Assembly (NCBI RefSeq): GCF_014892575.1
Contig: NZ_JADBGI010000007.1
Span: 183,628-247,627, forward strand
DNA length: 64,000 nt
Direction of reading: 5' to 3'
DNA from: Nocardiopsis coralli
GTDB taxonomy: Bacteria > Actinomycetota > Actinomycetes > Streptosporangiales > Streptosporangiaceae
Below, one piece after another: positions 7,495 to 17,189 of the stretch (position 1 is its first letter; every line of letters starts with the position of its first letter). The translations under genes and the position numbers were made by a program. A model generated the notes under the pieces. The model worked only from the letters and a program-made list of their open reading frames with translations. It made no database searches and was not told where the DNA came from.

Positions 7495-9009
7495 TCACTT
7501 GCGGGCGTACTCCTCGGCGATACGGACCAGGGTTCGCGTCCCCGCGCCCGTTCCGCCCTTGGGGGTGTGCCCGTGCGGTCCGCCGTGGTTGAACGACGGC
7601 CCGGCGATGTCGAGGTGGGCCCAGGAGACCCCCTCGTCGATGAACTCCTTGAGGAAGACGCCGGCGGTCAGCATGCCGCCCCAGCGCTCCGCGGAGACGT
7701 TGGCGATGTCTGCGACGGAAGAGTCCAGCCCGGCACGCAGCTCCCCGGGCAGGGGCATGGCCCAAGAGGCCTCGCCCTCGGCGCCGGAGGCCGCGACGAT
7801 GCTGTCTCGCGCCTCGTCGTCGTTGCCCATGACCGCGAAGACGCGGGTGCCGAGCGCGACCAGCTGGGCGCCGGTCAGCGTGGCGATGTCCACGACCAGG
7901 TCCGGCCCGTCCTCCTGGGCGCGCACCAGCGCGTCGGCCATGACCAGGCGGCCCTCGGCGTCGGTGTTGAGCACCTCGACGGTCTTGCCGCCGTACATGT
8001 TCAGCACGTCGGAGGGGCGGGAAGCGGTTCCGCTGGGCATGTTCTCGGCCACGGCCAGGTAGCCGACGGCGTTGACCTTCAGGCCCAGGGTGGCGATGGC
8101 GCGCATGGCGGCGAGCACGGAGGCGGCGCCGGCCATGTCGGACTTCATCCAGTCCATCGAACCCGCGGGCTTCAGGGACAGGCCGCCGGAGTCGAAGGTG
8201 ATGCCCTTGCCGACGAACGCGAGCGTCCTGGTCGCCTCCGGGTGGCTGTGCGCCAGCCGGACCAGGCGCGGCGGGTTGGCCGAACCCTGGCCCACACCGG
8301 TGATGCCGCCGTAGCCGCCCTCGGTGAGCGCCTGCTCGTCCAGGACCTCGATCTGCAGGTCGGACTCCTGGGCGATGGCCTGCGCGGCCGAGGCGAGGTC
8401 CTCGGGGACCAGGTCGGCGGGGGCGGTGTTGACCAGGTCGCGGCTGTAGTTGACCGCCTCGGACAGGACCGCCGCGCGCTCGGCGGCGGACTCGGCACCG
8501 GCGGCGGCCGAGACCAGGCTCAGCGTCGCGGGCTGCTCCGCCTTCCGGCGGGCCAGGTCGCTCGTGCGGTAACGGTCGAAGGTGTACAGGCCGAGCTGTG
8601 CGCCCAGGGCGACGGCACCGGCCTGCTCCGCGTTCTCGGCGGGCAGGGCCAGCGCGACACGGCCGGCGCCCTCGGGGCGGGCGGCCAGGGCGCGCAGCGC
8701 GGCGCCCGCGGAACGGGACAGGACATCGGGGTCGACGGGGCCGTCGGAGGGCGCCGGGCCGAGACCGACCGCGACGACGACCGGGGCCGAGACGGCTCCG
8801 AGGGAAGCAATGGTGTGCACCTCCTCAGGCGCGCCGCCCGCTCCCAGGAGCGACAGGGTCGAGGCGAGGCCGCCGGAGAAGGCGGCATCGACGTCATGAG
8901 CGCCCGACGCGGGCTCCGGAGCATCGCCTCCGGAGTGGTAACCGACGACGATGGCGTCGGCGTCGAGCGTGCTGGGGGACTCCGTAATTACTGACAACGT
9001 CGTGCTCAC
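7495..9009 (-). CDS. pepA: Leucyl aminopeptidase (M17)
   Basis: A cytosolic zinc/manganese aminopeptidase that removes N-terminal residues from peptides; 504 residues, normal for the family. Metal and catalytic motifs are intact: VGKGITFDSGGLSLKP, MKSDMAGAASVL and the signature NTDAEGRLVMADAL. The GTG at 9009 was chosen over upstream in-frame codons because the N-terminus STTLSVITES fits the family. There is no ribosome site, but a -10-like TAGCAT ends 7 bases before it, suggesting a leaderless message. Some M17 enzymes also bind DNA; nothing here tests that. Confidence 0.94.
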   Translation of the reverse strand: MSTTLSVITESPSTLDADAIVVGYHSGGDAPEPASGAHDVDAAFSGGLASTLSLLGAGGAPEEVHTIASLGAVSAPVVVAVGLGPAPSDGPVDPDVLSRSAGAALRALAARPEGAGRVALALPAENAEQAGAVALGAQLGLYTFDRYRTSDLARRKAEQPATLSLVSAAAGAESAAERAAVLSEAVNYSRDLVNTAPADLVPEDLASAAQAIAQESDLQIEVLDEQALTEGGYGGITGVGQGSANPPRLVRLAHSHPEATRTLAFVGKGITFDSGGLSLKPAGSMDWMKSDMAGAASVLAAMRAIATLGLKVNAVGYLAVAENMPSGTASRPSDVLNMYGGKTVEVLNTDAEGRLVMADALVRAQEDGPDLVVDIATLTGAQLVALGTRVFAVMGNDDEARDSIVAASGAEGEASWAMPLPGELRAGLDSSVADIANVSAERWGGMLTAGVFLKEFIDEGVSWAHLDIAGPSFNHGGPHGHTPKGGTGAGTRTLVRIAEEYARK

Positions 9010-9318
9010 GCCAACGATGCTAGTCGCCCCGCGCGCCCGGCGGCGACGTGGCGCCCCGGCTCCCCGAGGCGCTGACACGGAGCTCGGGGGCGCTGCGCGG
9101 ACCGGCCCGTCCCCCCGGTGGCTCGTGCGCCCGCGTGCGCCGAGGGCCACTCTCACCGCCGGTGGGGGGTCGCGCACGGCATTGCACGGGCCGAACTGCG
9201 TTGCCCCGAGCGGTCGGCCGTGAAACGCGGTGTGAAAAAAAGTGATGATGCCGACACGGCACAGGCGGGAACATCGGCCCGGTTCCACGAAAGCCCTGGT
9301 CGGGGTCGATACCCGGGT
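9010..9318. other. Intergenic, no gene seen
   Basis: This lies between cobS (downstream end) and pepA (start). It contains the putative pepA promoter at its left end and an A-run near 9235-9241 that stands out locally. I see no coding frame, RNA gene or strong hairpin that I can defend. Confidence 0.35.
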
Positions 9319-10125
9319 TCACACCCGCCCGGCGAACGCGGCCAGGACCACCAGCGCGGCCGTGCCTGCGGCCTCCGCCAGCGCCCCCAGGACGTCGCCG
9401 GTGATGCCGCCGAGACGCCGCACGCAGTGCCGCAGCAGAACCGCCGCCACCGCGAGGCCGGCGACCGCCGCGACCGCTCCGCCCAGCGCCCAGGGGAACC
9501 CCAGGAACCAGCCGAGCAGCCAGAACAGGAGCAGGGCACCCGACGCCAGGGCCAGGCCCGGCAGCCGCACGCTGCCGGCCACGAACGCGCCCAGCCCTTC
9601 CTCACGGGCCGACGGAACCGCGGGCAGGCATGCTCCGGTCACCGCAGCGCGCCCCACAGCCCCGGCCAGTGCCGCACCCGTCAGGGCCAGAGCGGGGGAG
9701 GCCGCCACCAGCTGTCCCAGCGCGAGGGTCTGGGCCCCAACCGCCACGACGAGTGTCACCACCCCGAACGGACCGATGTCGGAACGGCGCATGACCTCCA
9801 GAGCACCGTCGGGCCGGCGCCCGCTGCCCAGGCCGTCGGCCACGTCGGCGAGCCCGTCCAGGTGCAGTCCCCGGGTGACCAGTGCACCCAGGCCCACTCC
9901 CAGCAGCGCCGCCAGGGCCGGGTCCAGCCCCAGCCGCGCCCCGGCCACGGCGATGACCCCGCAGGCCAGACCGACGAGTGCGCCGAGCCACGGTGCCCAG
10001 GCCATCGCCCAGCCGGCCACCGACCGGTCCAGGCGCCCGGCCCGCACCGGCACCGCCGTGAACGTGCCCGCCGCCATGCGTGCGCCGTCGACCACGTCGG
10101 CCAGGCGCCCCACTGCCGGGTTCAT
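9319..10125 (-). CDS. cobS: Adenosylcobinamide-GDP ribazoletransferase
   Basis: A membrane enzyme that joins adenosylcobinamide-GDP and alpha-ribazole in late cobalamin assembly; 268 residues. The family signature is clear (LHLDGLADVADGLGSG followed by RRSDIGPFGV), with the acidic DGLADVADG metal-binding segment. Several hydrophobic Ala/Leu/Gly-rich membrane helices follow. The ATG at 10125 overlaps the cobU stop by four bases (ATGA), which indicates translational coupling and fixes the start. Confidence 0.93.
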   Translation of the reverse strand: MNPAVGRLADVVDGARMAAGTFTAVPVRAGRLDRSVAGWAMAWAPWLGALVGLACGVIAVAGARLGLDPALAALLGVGLGALVTRGLHLDGLADVADGLGSGRRPDGALEVMRRSDIGPFGVVTLVVAVGAQTLALGQLVAASPALALTGAALAGAVGRAAVTGACLPAVPSAREEGLGAFVAGSVRLPGLALASGALLLFWLLGWFLGFPWALGGAVAAVAGLAVAAVLLRHCVRRLGGITGDVLGALAEAAGTAALVVLAAFAGRV

Positions 10126-11219
10126 CGGAGCTCCACCACCCGTCCCGCAGCGGCCAGCACCACGTCCTCGGACTCGGAGCCCACCCACTGGTTGAGCCGG
10201 CCCAGGTGGTCGCGGAACAGGCGGCCCGCCCGGGTCGCGGGCACGACCCCCGAGCCGACCTCGTTGGTCACCGCGACCACGTAGGCCCGGGTGCCGCGCC
10301 AAGCCTCGAGCAGCGCACGCAGTTCGGCCTCCAGGGCCTCCTCCGCCTCGGCGGGGACCTCGTCGGCCCACATCCCGTGCCGGTCCATCGCCGCGGCCAA
10401 CCAGGTGCCCAGGCAGTCGACGAGCACGGCGCCGCGGGCGCGCCGGAGAAGCTCGGCCAGGTCGGAGGTCTCCTCGGTGTGCCACCACCACGGACGGCGT
10501 TCAACGTGCTGCTGCACGCGTCCGGCCCACTCCGGGTCCTGCGCGGGGTCGGGGGAAGGGCCCGTGGCCGCGTACACGACCCGGGGCTCGGCCAGCAGGC
10601 GCACCTCGGCCTCGGTGGACTTGCCCGACCGGGCGCCGCCGGTCACCAGCGTGCGGTGCGGGCCCTGCGGGCGCGGTTCCGGCCACACTGAGGGCGGGCA
10701 GGACATGACGCTGCCGTCGCTCGGGACCAGGGCGCCCCACAGGCGGGCCCGGCGCGCGAACTCCTCGGGTGAACGCACCCAGTGGTCCCCGCCGACCGCG
10801 ACCACGGCCGTCGTCACACCTATGATCCCGGCGCGGCGCAGCTCACCGATGGTCTCCGGGCGCTGCGCGGCGTCCACGACGACCATGTCGACCTGCTGGG
10901 GCGGGGCGGAGGCGTAACCGGACCGGCCCGAGGGGTCCTCGACCGGGGGTACCGCGGGGAGCGGGCCCGGCGAGGTGCGTGCGATCAGGAGTCTGCCGCC
11001 GTCGGGGCCCTCCACGAGGGTTCCGTCCGCGGTCGAGGTGACGGTGTAGGTCGGCGGTACGGGGCCCACCGCGCCGCCCTCGCGGACCCGGAAACGGTCG
11101 TCCACGGTCACGCGCAACGGCAGACGGCGGTCGGCCTGGGCTTTGTTGCAGGAGGAGCAGGTGCACTGCGGTGCCGGCCAGCCCGCGTGCCCCGCCGTCC
11201 CCGGAAAACGGATACGCAC
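10122..11219 (-). CDS. cobU: CobU kinase/guanylyltransferase with N-terminal extension
   Basis: The C-terminal half (about 188-365) is the adenosylcobinamide kinase / adenosylcobinamide-phosphate guanylyltransferase, with Walker A GGARSGKS at 194-201 and DCLGTWL. The extra N-terminal half begins like the PhnP-type metallo-beta-lactamase fold (FPGTAGHAGWPAP) with a zinc-knuckle pattern C19-x-C21-xx-C24. It seems to lack the HxHxDH metal motif expected later in that fold, so it may be a structural remnant. The start is a GTG at 11219. It forms an operon with cobS, which overlaps its stop. Confidence 0.88.
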   Translation of the reverse strand: MRIRFPGTAGHAGWPAPQCTCSSCNKAQADRRLPLRVTVDDRFRVREGGAVGPVPPTYTVTSTADGTLVEGPDGGRLLIARTSPGPLPAVPPVEDPSGRSGYASAPPQQVDMVVVDAAQRPETIGELRRAGIIGVTTAVVAVGGDHWVRSPEEFARRARLWGALVPSDGSVMSCPPSVWPEPRPQGPHRTLVTGGARSGKSTEAEVRLLAEPRVVYAATGPSPDPAQDPEWAGRVQQHVERRPWWWHTEETSDLAELLRRARGAVLVDCLGTWLAAAMDRHGMWADEVPAEAEEALEAELRALLEAWRGTRAYVVAVTNEVGSGVVPATRAGRLFRDHLGRLNQWVGSESEDVVLAAAGRVVELR

Positions 11220-11316
11220 CCGATGCAGTAAACCGCATCCCGATCCCCGCTTTGGTTAAGCTCGGCACCGACCGCGGCTGCCGAGGCCGCGGTGTCCCCG
11301 ACGAAGGGTGGTCAAC

Positions 11317-11520
11317 ATGGCGTGGACCTGGCGCTACTTCGGGCCCGACGGCGACGAACTGGGGCAGGACCTGCCCTCGGAGTCGTTCACCTCCCGAGGA
11401 GACGCCGAGAGCTGGCTCGGCGAGAACTGGCACGAGCTGGCCGACGGCGGCGTGGGGCGCGTCGCCCTCATGGACGAGGACCGCGAGGTCTACGCGATGT
11501 CGCTGGAGTCGGCGGAGTAG
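11317..11520 (+). CDS. Small conserved actinobacterial protein
   Basis: A 67-residue acidic protein beginning MAWTWRYFGPDGDEL. I recognise the pattern (Trp-rich N-terminus, then GDAESWLGENW) from small uncharacterised actinomycete proteins; no function is known to me. The ATG at 11317 has AAGGGTGG at good spacing. A GTG 9 bases upstream is an alternative. It is transcribed divergently from cobU with about 90 bases between them. Confidence 0.75.
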   Translation: MAWTWRYFGPDGDELGQDLPSESFTSRGDAESWLGENWHELADGGVGRVALMDEDREVYAMSLESAE

Positions 11521-11574
11521 TCCCCCTGCAGTCGTGCCCCCGCGAGCGCCGTGTCCGGTCCCCGGGCACGGCGC

Positions 11575-12020
11575 TCAGTCGTCCTGTTCGGCGATCTCGG
11601 GCAGGCACGTGTCGAAGTCCAAGGAGAAGTCGCCGGCCTCGGCGTCGTAACACGCGCTGACCGGGTGGGCGCCCTCCACATGCGGCTCGTAGTCGATGTC
11701 CCCGAAGGCCAGTAGGCCGCGGGCCGGCGCGTTCTCGAAGGTCAGGGTGATCTCCTGGGTGCTCTCGTTCACGGGGCCGGTGGAACCGCTCCCGGTCGTG
11801 TAACCGTCCGGCGCCTCAATGCGGCCGCGTACTCGCGGTGCACCCTCTTGAGCGCGACGGGACGGCCGCGCGGGTCGGTCGCGGCGTGCACGACGCCCAT
11901 TCCGCCCGCGCCCAGGCGTCCGCGCAGGCGGTAACGGCCCACTCTGCGCGGGTCCGTGGGCGCGGGTGTCCCGAGGGTGTCCTGGAGCTCGTCAGGCCGC
12001 TGCGGCGGGGGATGCGACAC
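11575..12020 (-). pseudogene. Decayed Ser/Thr protein kinase (N-terminal stub plus out-of-frame tail)
   Basis: The first frame starts at a GTG (12020) and reads a kinase N-terminus: VGRYRLRGRLGAGGMGVVHA (Gly-rich loop) and VALKRVH with the ATP-binding Lys. After about 65 residues the kinase homology stops and the frame ends at 11769. The next frame opens at a GTG overlapping that stop (11772-11575) and encodes a 65-residue acidic segment with two cysteines that resembles the end of an extracellular domain. This frame is open further upstream, back past the junction. The simplest reading is a large internal deletion with a frameshift. Alternatively the 65-residue piece is an independent small gene. 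Confidence 0.55.
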
Positions 12021-12076
12021 CGGTTCGCCCGTCCTTCGTGCTGGGGGTTGAAGCGGATCCTACCCACCGGCACGCG

Positions 12077-12107
12077 GCGGCCCCGGCGCCCTCGGTGCCG
12101 GGGCCGC
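12077..12107 (-). terminator. Terminator of the aldo/keto reductase
   Basis: An 11-bp perfect stem (12077-12087 with 12097-12107) and a 9-base loop, about 30 bases after the reductase stop. A smaller C5-G5 hairpin at 12121-12132 precedes it. Confidence 0.6.
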
Positions 12108-12138
12108 TTGTGGCCATCCACCCCCGTGGGGGAGGGGT

Positions 12139-13143
<1,005 letters not shown>

Positions 13144-13229
13144 GACCGGAGCCTAACGCCGCCGGTGCCGCCCGCCGAGGTCCCCGGACCGGCCCGCACG
13201 CCCCTGCATCCGGGCCCGGACATGAGTGA

Positions 13230-13253
13230 GGGGCCGATGCGTGCACCGGCCCC
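13230..13253 (-). terminator. Probable terminator of the DUF3043 gene
   Basis: A 7-bp stem (GGGGCCG, 13230-13236, with 13247-13253), 43 bases beyond the DUF3043 stop. Confidence 0.45.
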
Positions 13254-13295
13254 GTCTCACGTGAACTGCGGACTTACTGGACTGATGGGGATGGA

Positions 13296-13940
13296 TCAGC
13301 GCGCTGCGTTGCGCGGGGTCGGGTCGTCGCCGACCTTGACCTCGGGCTTGGGCAGGCGCAGGCGTCGGAACTGGAGCTGGCGCATGGCCACGTACCAGCT
13401 GATGCCCTTCAGGGTGGGGTCGTCGGGGAAGTACTCGGCTGCACGGCGCTTGACCGTGCGGCCGATCATGATGCCCTCGAAGATGATCGACATCATCATG
13501 AGCGGCCAGAGGATGTAGGCCACACCGATCTGGAAGAGCGGGTTGTTCACGAACAACAACGCGATGATCACGATCGAGAACGGCAGGAAGAACTCGCTGA
13601 CGCTGCGCCGGGAGTCGACGTAGTTTCGGGCGAACGCCCGGGCATCACCGTAGTCCTGCTGCCTGTAGTACCTCTCCTGCCCCTTCGGAGCGCCGGAACG
13701 CCGGGCCTCGCGCCCTCGTTGACGGTCGAGACGGTCCCGGTAGGCCCGGTACGCCTCCTTACGCGTCTGCGGGGCGTTCAGCGGCCGGCGCAGGTCCTGT
13801 TCGGATTCCTTGCGCTTTGGGGTGGGGACACCCTTCTTGGGGGTATATCCCTTAGGTTGGGTGGCCTCAGTGGCCTCAGGGCTGGCGGATTCGGCAGCGG
13901 CCGAATCCGTGTCTGCGGAAGCGGAGCGACGTCGGAACAC
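13296..13940 (-). CDS. DUF3043 membrane protein
   Basis: A 214-residue actinobacterial membrane protein of unknown function, equivalent in position and pattern to Rv2206. A long Ala/Ser/Glu then Lys/Arg-rich cytosolic N-terminal half (RRPLNAPQTRKEAYRAYRDR) is followed by two hydrophobic helices (FFLPFSIVIIALLF and AYILWPLMMMSIIFEG) and a basic tail. The GTG at 13940 was chosen for its family-like start (FRRRSAS). TACCCT ends six bases upstream, suggesting a leaderless message. It is divergent from pspA. Confidence 0.85.
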   Translation of the reverse strand: MFRRRSASADTDSAAAESASPEATEATQPKGYTPKKGVPTPKRKESEQDLRRPLNAPQTRKEAYRAYRDRLDRQRGREARRSGAPKGQERYYRQQDYGDARAFARNYVDSRRSVSEFFLPFSIVIIALLFVNNPLFQIGVAYILWPLMMMSIIFEGIMIGRTVKRRAAEYFPDDPTLKGISWYVAMRQLQFRRLRLPKPEVKVGDDPTPRNAAR

Positions 13941-14057
13941 ACCTTCAGGGTAGCCGGTCACAGCTTTATGGCGACCGCGGGCCAGACCGCGTAGGGTTGG
14001 GCAAAGCGCCCGCTGGGAACAGCCGATGTACGGACCGAGAAGGGGACGGCCACGCCG

Positions 14058-14819
14058 ATGAGCGTGTTTCAGCGACTTTCGATGATCTTCAAGTCCAAGG
14101 CCAACAAGGCCATGGACTCGGTCGAGGACCCCAGGGAAACACTCGACTACTCTTACCAGAAGCAGCTCGAACTCTTGCAGAAGGTCCGCCGTGGGGTGGC
14201 CGACGTCGCGACCTCCCGCAAGCGGGTCGAGCTCCAGATCCAGCAGCTCGAACAGCAGTCCGGCAAGCTGGAGAACCAGGGCCGTACCGCCCTCACCCAG
14301 GGCCGGGAGGACCTCGCCCGCGAGGCCCTGACCCGCCGCTCCGGCCTCACCAGCCAGATCGAGGGACTGCGCGAGCAGCACGCCAACCTCCAGCAGGAGG
14401 AGCAGAAGCTCACCACCGCCGCTCAGCGTCTGCAGGCCAAGGTGGACTCCTTCCGCACCCGCAAGGAGACCATCAAGGCCACCTACACCGCCGCCCAGGC
14501 CCAGACGCAGATCAGCGAGGCCTTCTCCGGCATCTCCGAGGAGATGGGCGATGTCGGCATGGCGGTGCAGCGCGCGGAGGACAAGACCAGCGAGATGCAG
14601 GCCCGTGCCGGGGCCGTCGACGAGCTGCTGGCCTCCGGTGCGCTCGACGACGTCACCGGTTCCGGTTCCAAGGACGACATCCAGTCCGAGCTGGACCGCA
14701 TGGCCAGCACCACCGGCGTGGAGTCCGACCTCGAGCGCATGAAGGCCGAGCTCGGCCAGGGCGACGGCGGTTCCACCCCGCAGATCGAGGGCGGGAACGG
14801 CCAGAAGGAGGGCTCGTGA
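14058..14819 (+). CDS. pspA: Phage shock protein A (PspA/IM30 family)
   Basis: A peripheral membrane coiled-coil protein of the ESCRT-III-like PspA/Vipp1 family that protects a stressed cytoplasmic membrane. It has 253 residues, starting MSVFQRLSMIFKSKANKAMD, with the amphipathic N-terminal helix and the DPRETLDYSYQ motif. Long Gln/Glu/Arg-rich coiled coils (about 30-190) and a Gly-rich acidic tail follow. Its stop overlaps the start of pspAA (GTGA), so the two are translationally coupled. Partners htpX and pspAB follow after a terminator. Confidence 0.93.
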   Translation: MSVFQRLSMIFKSKANKAMDSVEDPRETLDYSYQKQLELLQKVRRGVADVATSRKRVELQIQQLEQQSGKLENQGRTALTQGREDLAREALTRRSGLTSQIEGLREQHANLQQEEQKLTTAAQRLQAKVDSFRTRKETIKATYTAAQAQTQISEAFSGISEEMGDVGMAVQRAEDKTSEMQARAGAVDELLASGALDDVTGSGSKDDIQSELDRMASTTGVESDLERMKAELGQGDGGSTPQIEGGNGQKEGS

Positions 14820-15094
14820 TCGTCCGCATCATGGGTGAGGGGCAGGTGGACCTCACCGAGGCCGACCTGGACCTGCTCAACTCCTACGACGACGCGTTGG
14901 AGCGGGCCATCGAGTCCGGCGACGAGGCGACCTTCCGCAAGGCCCTGCACGACCTCCTCGAGCGGGTCCGCCAGGACGGTGAGCCGCTCTCCCCCGACGC
15001 CCTGAAGCCCTCCGAGTACATCCTCCCGCACGCCGACGCGAGCATGGAGGAGGTCCGGGAGATGCTCCAGGACGACGGGCTCATCCCCGGCTGA
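14816..15094 (+). CDS. pspAA: PspA-associated protein PspAA
   Basis: A 92-residue protein starting at GTG 14816, overlapping the pspA stop by four bases. The sequence (IVRIMGEGQVDLTEADLDLLNSYDDAL) matches the small PspAA family found next to pspA in actinobacteria and some archaea. It is thought to work with PspA at the membrane. No transmembrane segment is present. A strong terminator follows 75 bases after the stop. Confidence 0.9.
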   Translation: MIVRIMGEGQVDLTEADLDLLNSYDDALERAIESGDEATFRKALHDLLERVRQDGEPLSPDALKPSEYILPHADASMEEVREMLQDDGLIPG

Positions 15095-15168
15095 CCCCGG
15101 CTCCGGGTGACCGGCCGGCAGGGCTCCCGCCCGACCGTCCGCAGGCCCCGGCCCCAGACGAGCGCCAA

Positions 15169-15200
15169 CGGCCGCCGTGACGACAGCGTCACGGCGGCCG
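15169..15200 (+). terminator. Terminator of pspA-pspAA
   Basis: A perfect 14-bp stem (CGGCCGCCGTGACG, 15169-15182, with 15187-15200) and loop ACAG, between pspAA and htpX. It implies that htpX-pspAB has its own promoter further right. Confidence 0.75.
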
Positions 15201-15336
15201 CGGCGTACCCGGGATCCCCGCGCCGACGACTGTGCGACCCCTCACGCCGGGACACGCACCCGGGCGCTTTAACCCGCTTCTCACCTCGGAGAACTACACT
15301 TCCGGAGCAGCCGTCGCGGGGGAGGAGTCCACACAC

Positions 15337-16263
15337 ATGGCGGGATCCAAATTCAGACCTGACCGCGGCCTCACCGCCCGGATGGTCCTGACGATGGCTC
15401 TGCTGTTCGTCGTCTACGTCCTGTTCGTGGTCGGACTGGTCGCGGCGGGCCTCAACATCTGGCTGGTGCTCATCCTCGTGGCCGCCTTCGCGGCCTTCTC
15501 CTTCTTCTCCTCCGACAAGATCGCCATGTTCGCCATGGGCGCCAAGGAGGTCTCACCCCAGCAGGCGCCCGAGCTGCACGCCGTCGTCGACCGGCTGTGC
15601 GCCATGGCCGACATGTCCAAGCCCCGCGTGGGCATCGCCGACACCGACGTGCCCAACGCCTTCGCGACCGGCCACAGCGAGAAGACCGCGGTGATCTGCG
15701 TGACCACCGGCCTCATGCGGCGCCTGGAGGGCCCCGAGCTCGAGGCCGTCGTCGCGCACGAACTGTCCCACATCGCCCACCGCGACGTCATGGTCATGAC
15801 GGTGGCCGGGTTCCTCGGCATCGTCGCCGGCTTCCTCACCCAGGCCGGGCTCCGCTTCGCCATGTTCAGCGGCATGGCCGGCGGCCGCAGCAACAACAAC
15901 GGCCCGGCGCCCGCGGTCGTGGCCCTGCTCGTGGTCGTGGTCAGCGCAGCCGCCTGGGTGCTGAGCTTCCTCCTCACCCGGGCGTTGTCGCGCTACCGTG
16001 AGCTCGCCGCCGACCGCGCCGCCGCCTACCTCACCGGCCGACCGTCCATGCTCAGCAGCGCCCTGACCAAGATCACCGGCGACATGGCACGCATCCCCAC
16101 CCGCGACCTGCGCCAGGCCGAGCCGTTCAACGCCTTCTTCTTCGCCCCGGCCCTGTCGCAGAAGGGCTTCAGCTTCAGCCAGCTCGTCGCCACCCACCCG
16201 CCGGTCCAGCAGCGGGTGAGCCGGCTGGCCGACATCTCGCGGCAGCTCGGCCAGGGACACTGA
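15337..16263 (+). CDS. htpX: HtpX-type membrane metalloprotease (M48)
   Basis: A zinc protease of membrane-protein quality control, 308 residues. Two N-terminal membrane helices (about 14-37 and 39-57) precede the catalytic domain with HELSH at 141-145. A second hydrophobic pair follows, then ELAADRAAAYLTGRP with the third zinc ligand Glu. The ATG at 15337 has GGAGG at 11-base spacing. It is separated from pspAA by a terminator and is followed 33 bases later by pspAB, giving the full pspA-pspAA-htpX-pspAB arrangement. Confidence 0.93.
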   Translation: MAGSKFRPDRGLTARMVLTMALLFVVYVLFVVGLVAAGLNIWLVLILVAAFAAFSFFSSDKIAMFAMGAKEVSPQQAPELHAVVDRLCAMADMSKPRVGIADTDVPNAFATGHSEKTAVICVTTGLMRRLEGPELEAVVAHELSHIAHRDVMVMTVAGFLGIVAGFLTQAGLRFAMFSGMAGGRSNNNGPAPAVVALLVVVVSAAAWVLSFLLTRALSRYRELAADRAAAYLTGRPSMLSSALTKITGDMARIPTRDLRQAEPFNAFFFAPALSQKGFSFSQLVATHPPVQQRVSRLADISRQLGQGH

Positions 16264-16296
16264 TCCGCCCCCGAGACCCGGAACCGGAGTCCACCC

Positions 16297-16890
16297 ATGA
16301 GTTTCTGGCGCGCCCTGCTGGGGCGGTCCAAGCCCGCCAAGCCCGACCTCGACGCCCTGTTCGGCCTGCCGACGGCCGCCATCACCCTGCGCGCGGCGGC
16401 CGGTTTCACCCCGACCGGAACCGGGTCGGTGGCCTTCCGTGCCGCAGAGGGCGCGGACTTCCAGAGCGTGGAGAGCGACGTCACCGCTCTGCTGGATGCC
16501 GGTGACGGACCCCCGGTGCGCCAGGTCACCGACGACTACGGCTACACGTGGATCGTGGTGCGCACCGCCCACGCACCCGAGGGCGACGACCCCGATCCCG
16601 ACATCAGCGGCCTGGTCACCGACCTGCACGCGGTCAACTCCACGCTCGAGGTCAACGGCTACGGGCCGTCCCTGCTGTGCTCGCTCGTGGGGTTCAACGA
16701 CACCCGCGGGCGCTCGCTCGGCCTGGTCTACCTGTACAAGCGCGGAACCTTCTACCCGTTCGCCCCGGCCGGGGGACAGCGCCGCGACAACGCTCTCGAA
16801 CTGCAGGTCGAGGCGGCCATCGGCAACGACCTCCCGATGGAGAAGGACCGTTCGCGCTGGTTCCCCGTCTACGGAGCCCCCGGGCTCTGA
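16297..16890 (+). CDS. pspAB: PspA-associated protein PspAB
   Basis: A 197-residue protein beginning MSFWRALLGRSKPAKPDLDALFGLPTA (shown here only in part), the typical PspAB N-terminus. It has no membrane segment, and its biochemical role is unknown to me. The ATG has GGAG eight bases upstream. The close spacing after htpX indicates co-transcription and a shared envelope-stress role. Confidence 0.88.
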   Translation: MSFWRALLGRSKPAKPDLDALFGLPTAAITLRAAAGFTPTGTGSVAFRAAEGADFQSVESDVTALLDAGDGPPVRQVTDDYGYTWIVVRTAHAPEGDDPDPDISGLVTDLHAVNSTLEVNGYGPSLLCSLVGFNDTRGRSLGLVYLYKRGTFYPFAPAGGQRRDNALELQVEAAIGNDLPMEKDRSRWFPVYGAPGL

Positions 16891-17189
16891 CCTGCGCGGA
16901 CCCCGGTCCTGCCTGCCACGGCCGTCCGCAGGGGCGTCCGGAAGATGGCATCGGGGGCCGGGGAAGATTACCCTGGGGCTTACGAGCACATTGTTCCCCG
17001 ACCATCTTCCACTGCGGCCGGCCCGCAGAGGGAAGGACGGGGACGACATGGCGGCCGCACGGCGGAATGCCGGGCAACTTTCCGGCGTTGACAACCGTTG
17101 AAGAGGACAGGACCGGCTGAGCCCGGTCGGGCCCCGTCGCGACCGGGGCAGCCAGGCGGCCGCACCCTTTGTTATGAGGAGCTTTACAG
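16891..17189. other. Intergenic upstream of erpA
   Basis: No recognised gene. A TACCCT element near 16970 is a candidate -10. A possible 17-codon ORF (17048-17101, MAAARRNAGQLSGVDNR) has a purine-rich stretch upstream, but I have no evidence that it is expressed. Confidence 0.3.

Noticed and set aside
5092..8994. A 1300-codon open frame on the plus strand, opposite sucB, lpdA and pepA
   Set aside because: It is a GC-bias shadow: long antisense frames are expected in high-GC DNA. The encoded sequence is low-complexity and the real genes on the minus strand have full family motifs.
11220..11316. Cobalamin riboswitch before cobU
   Set aside because: The space to the divergent gene is under 100 bases and no B12-box is visible.
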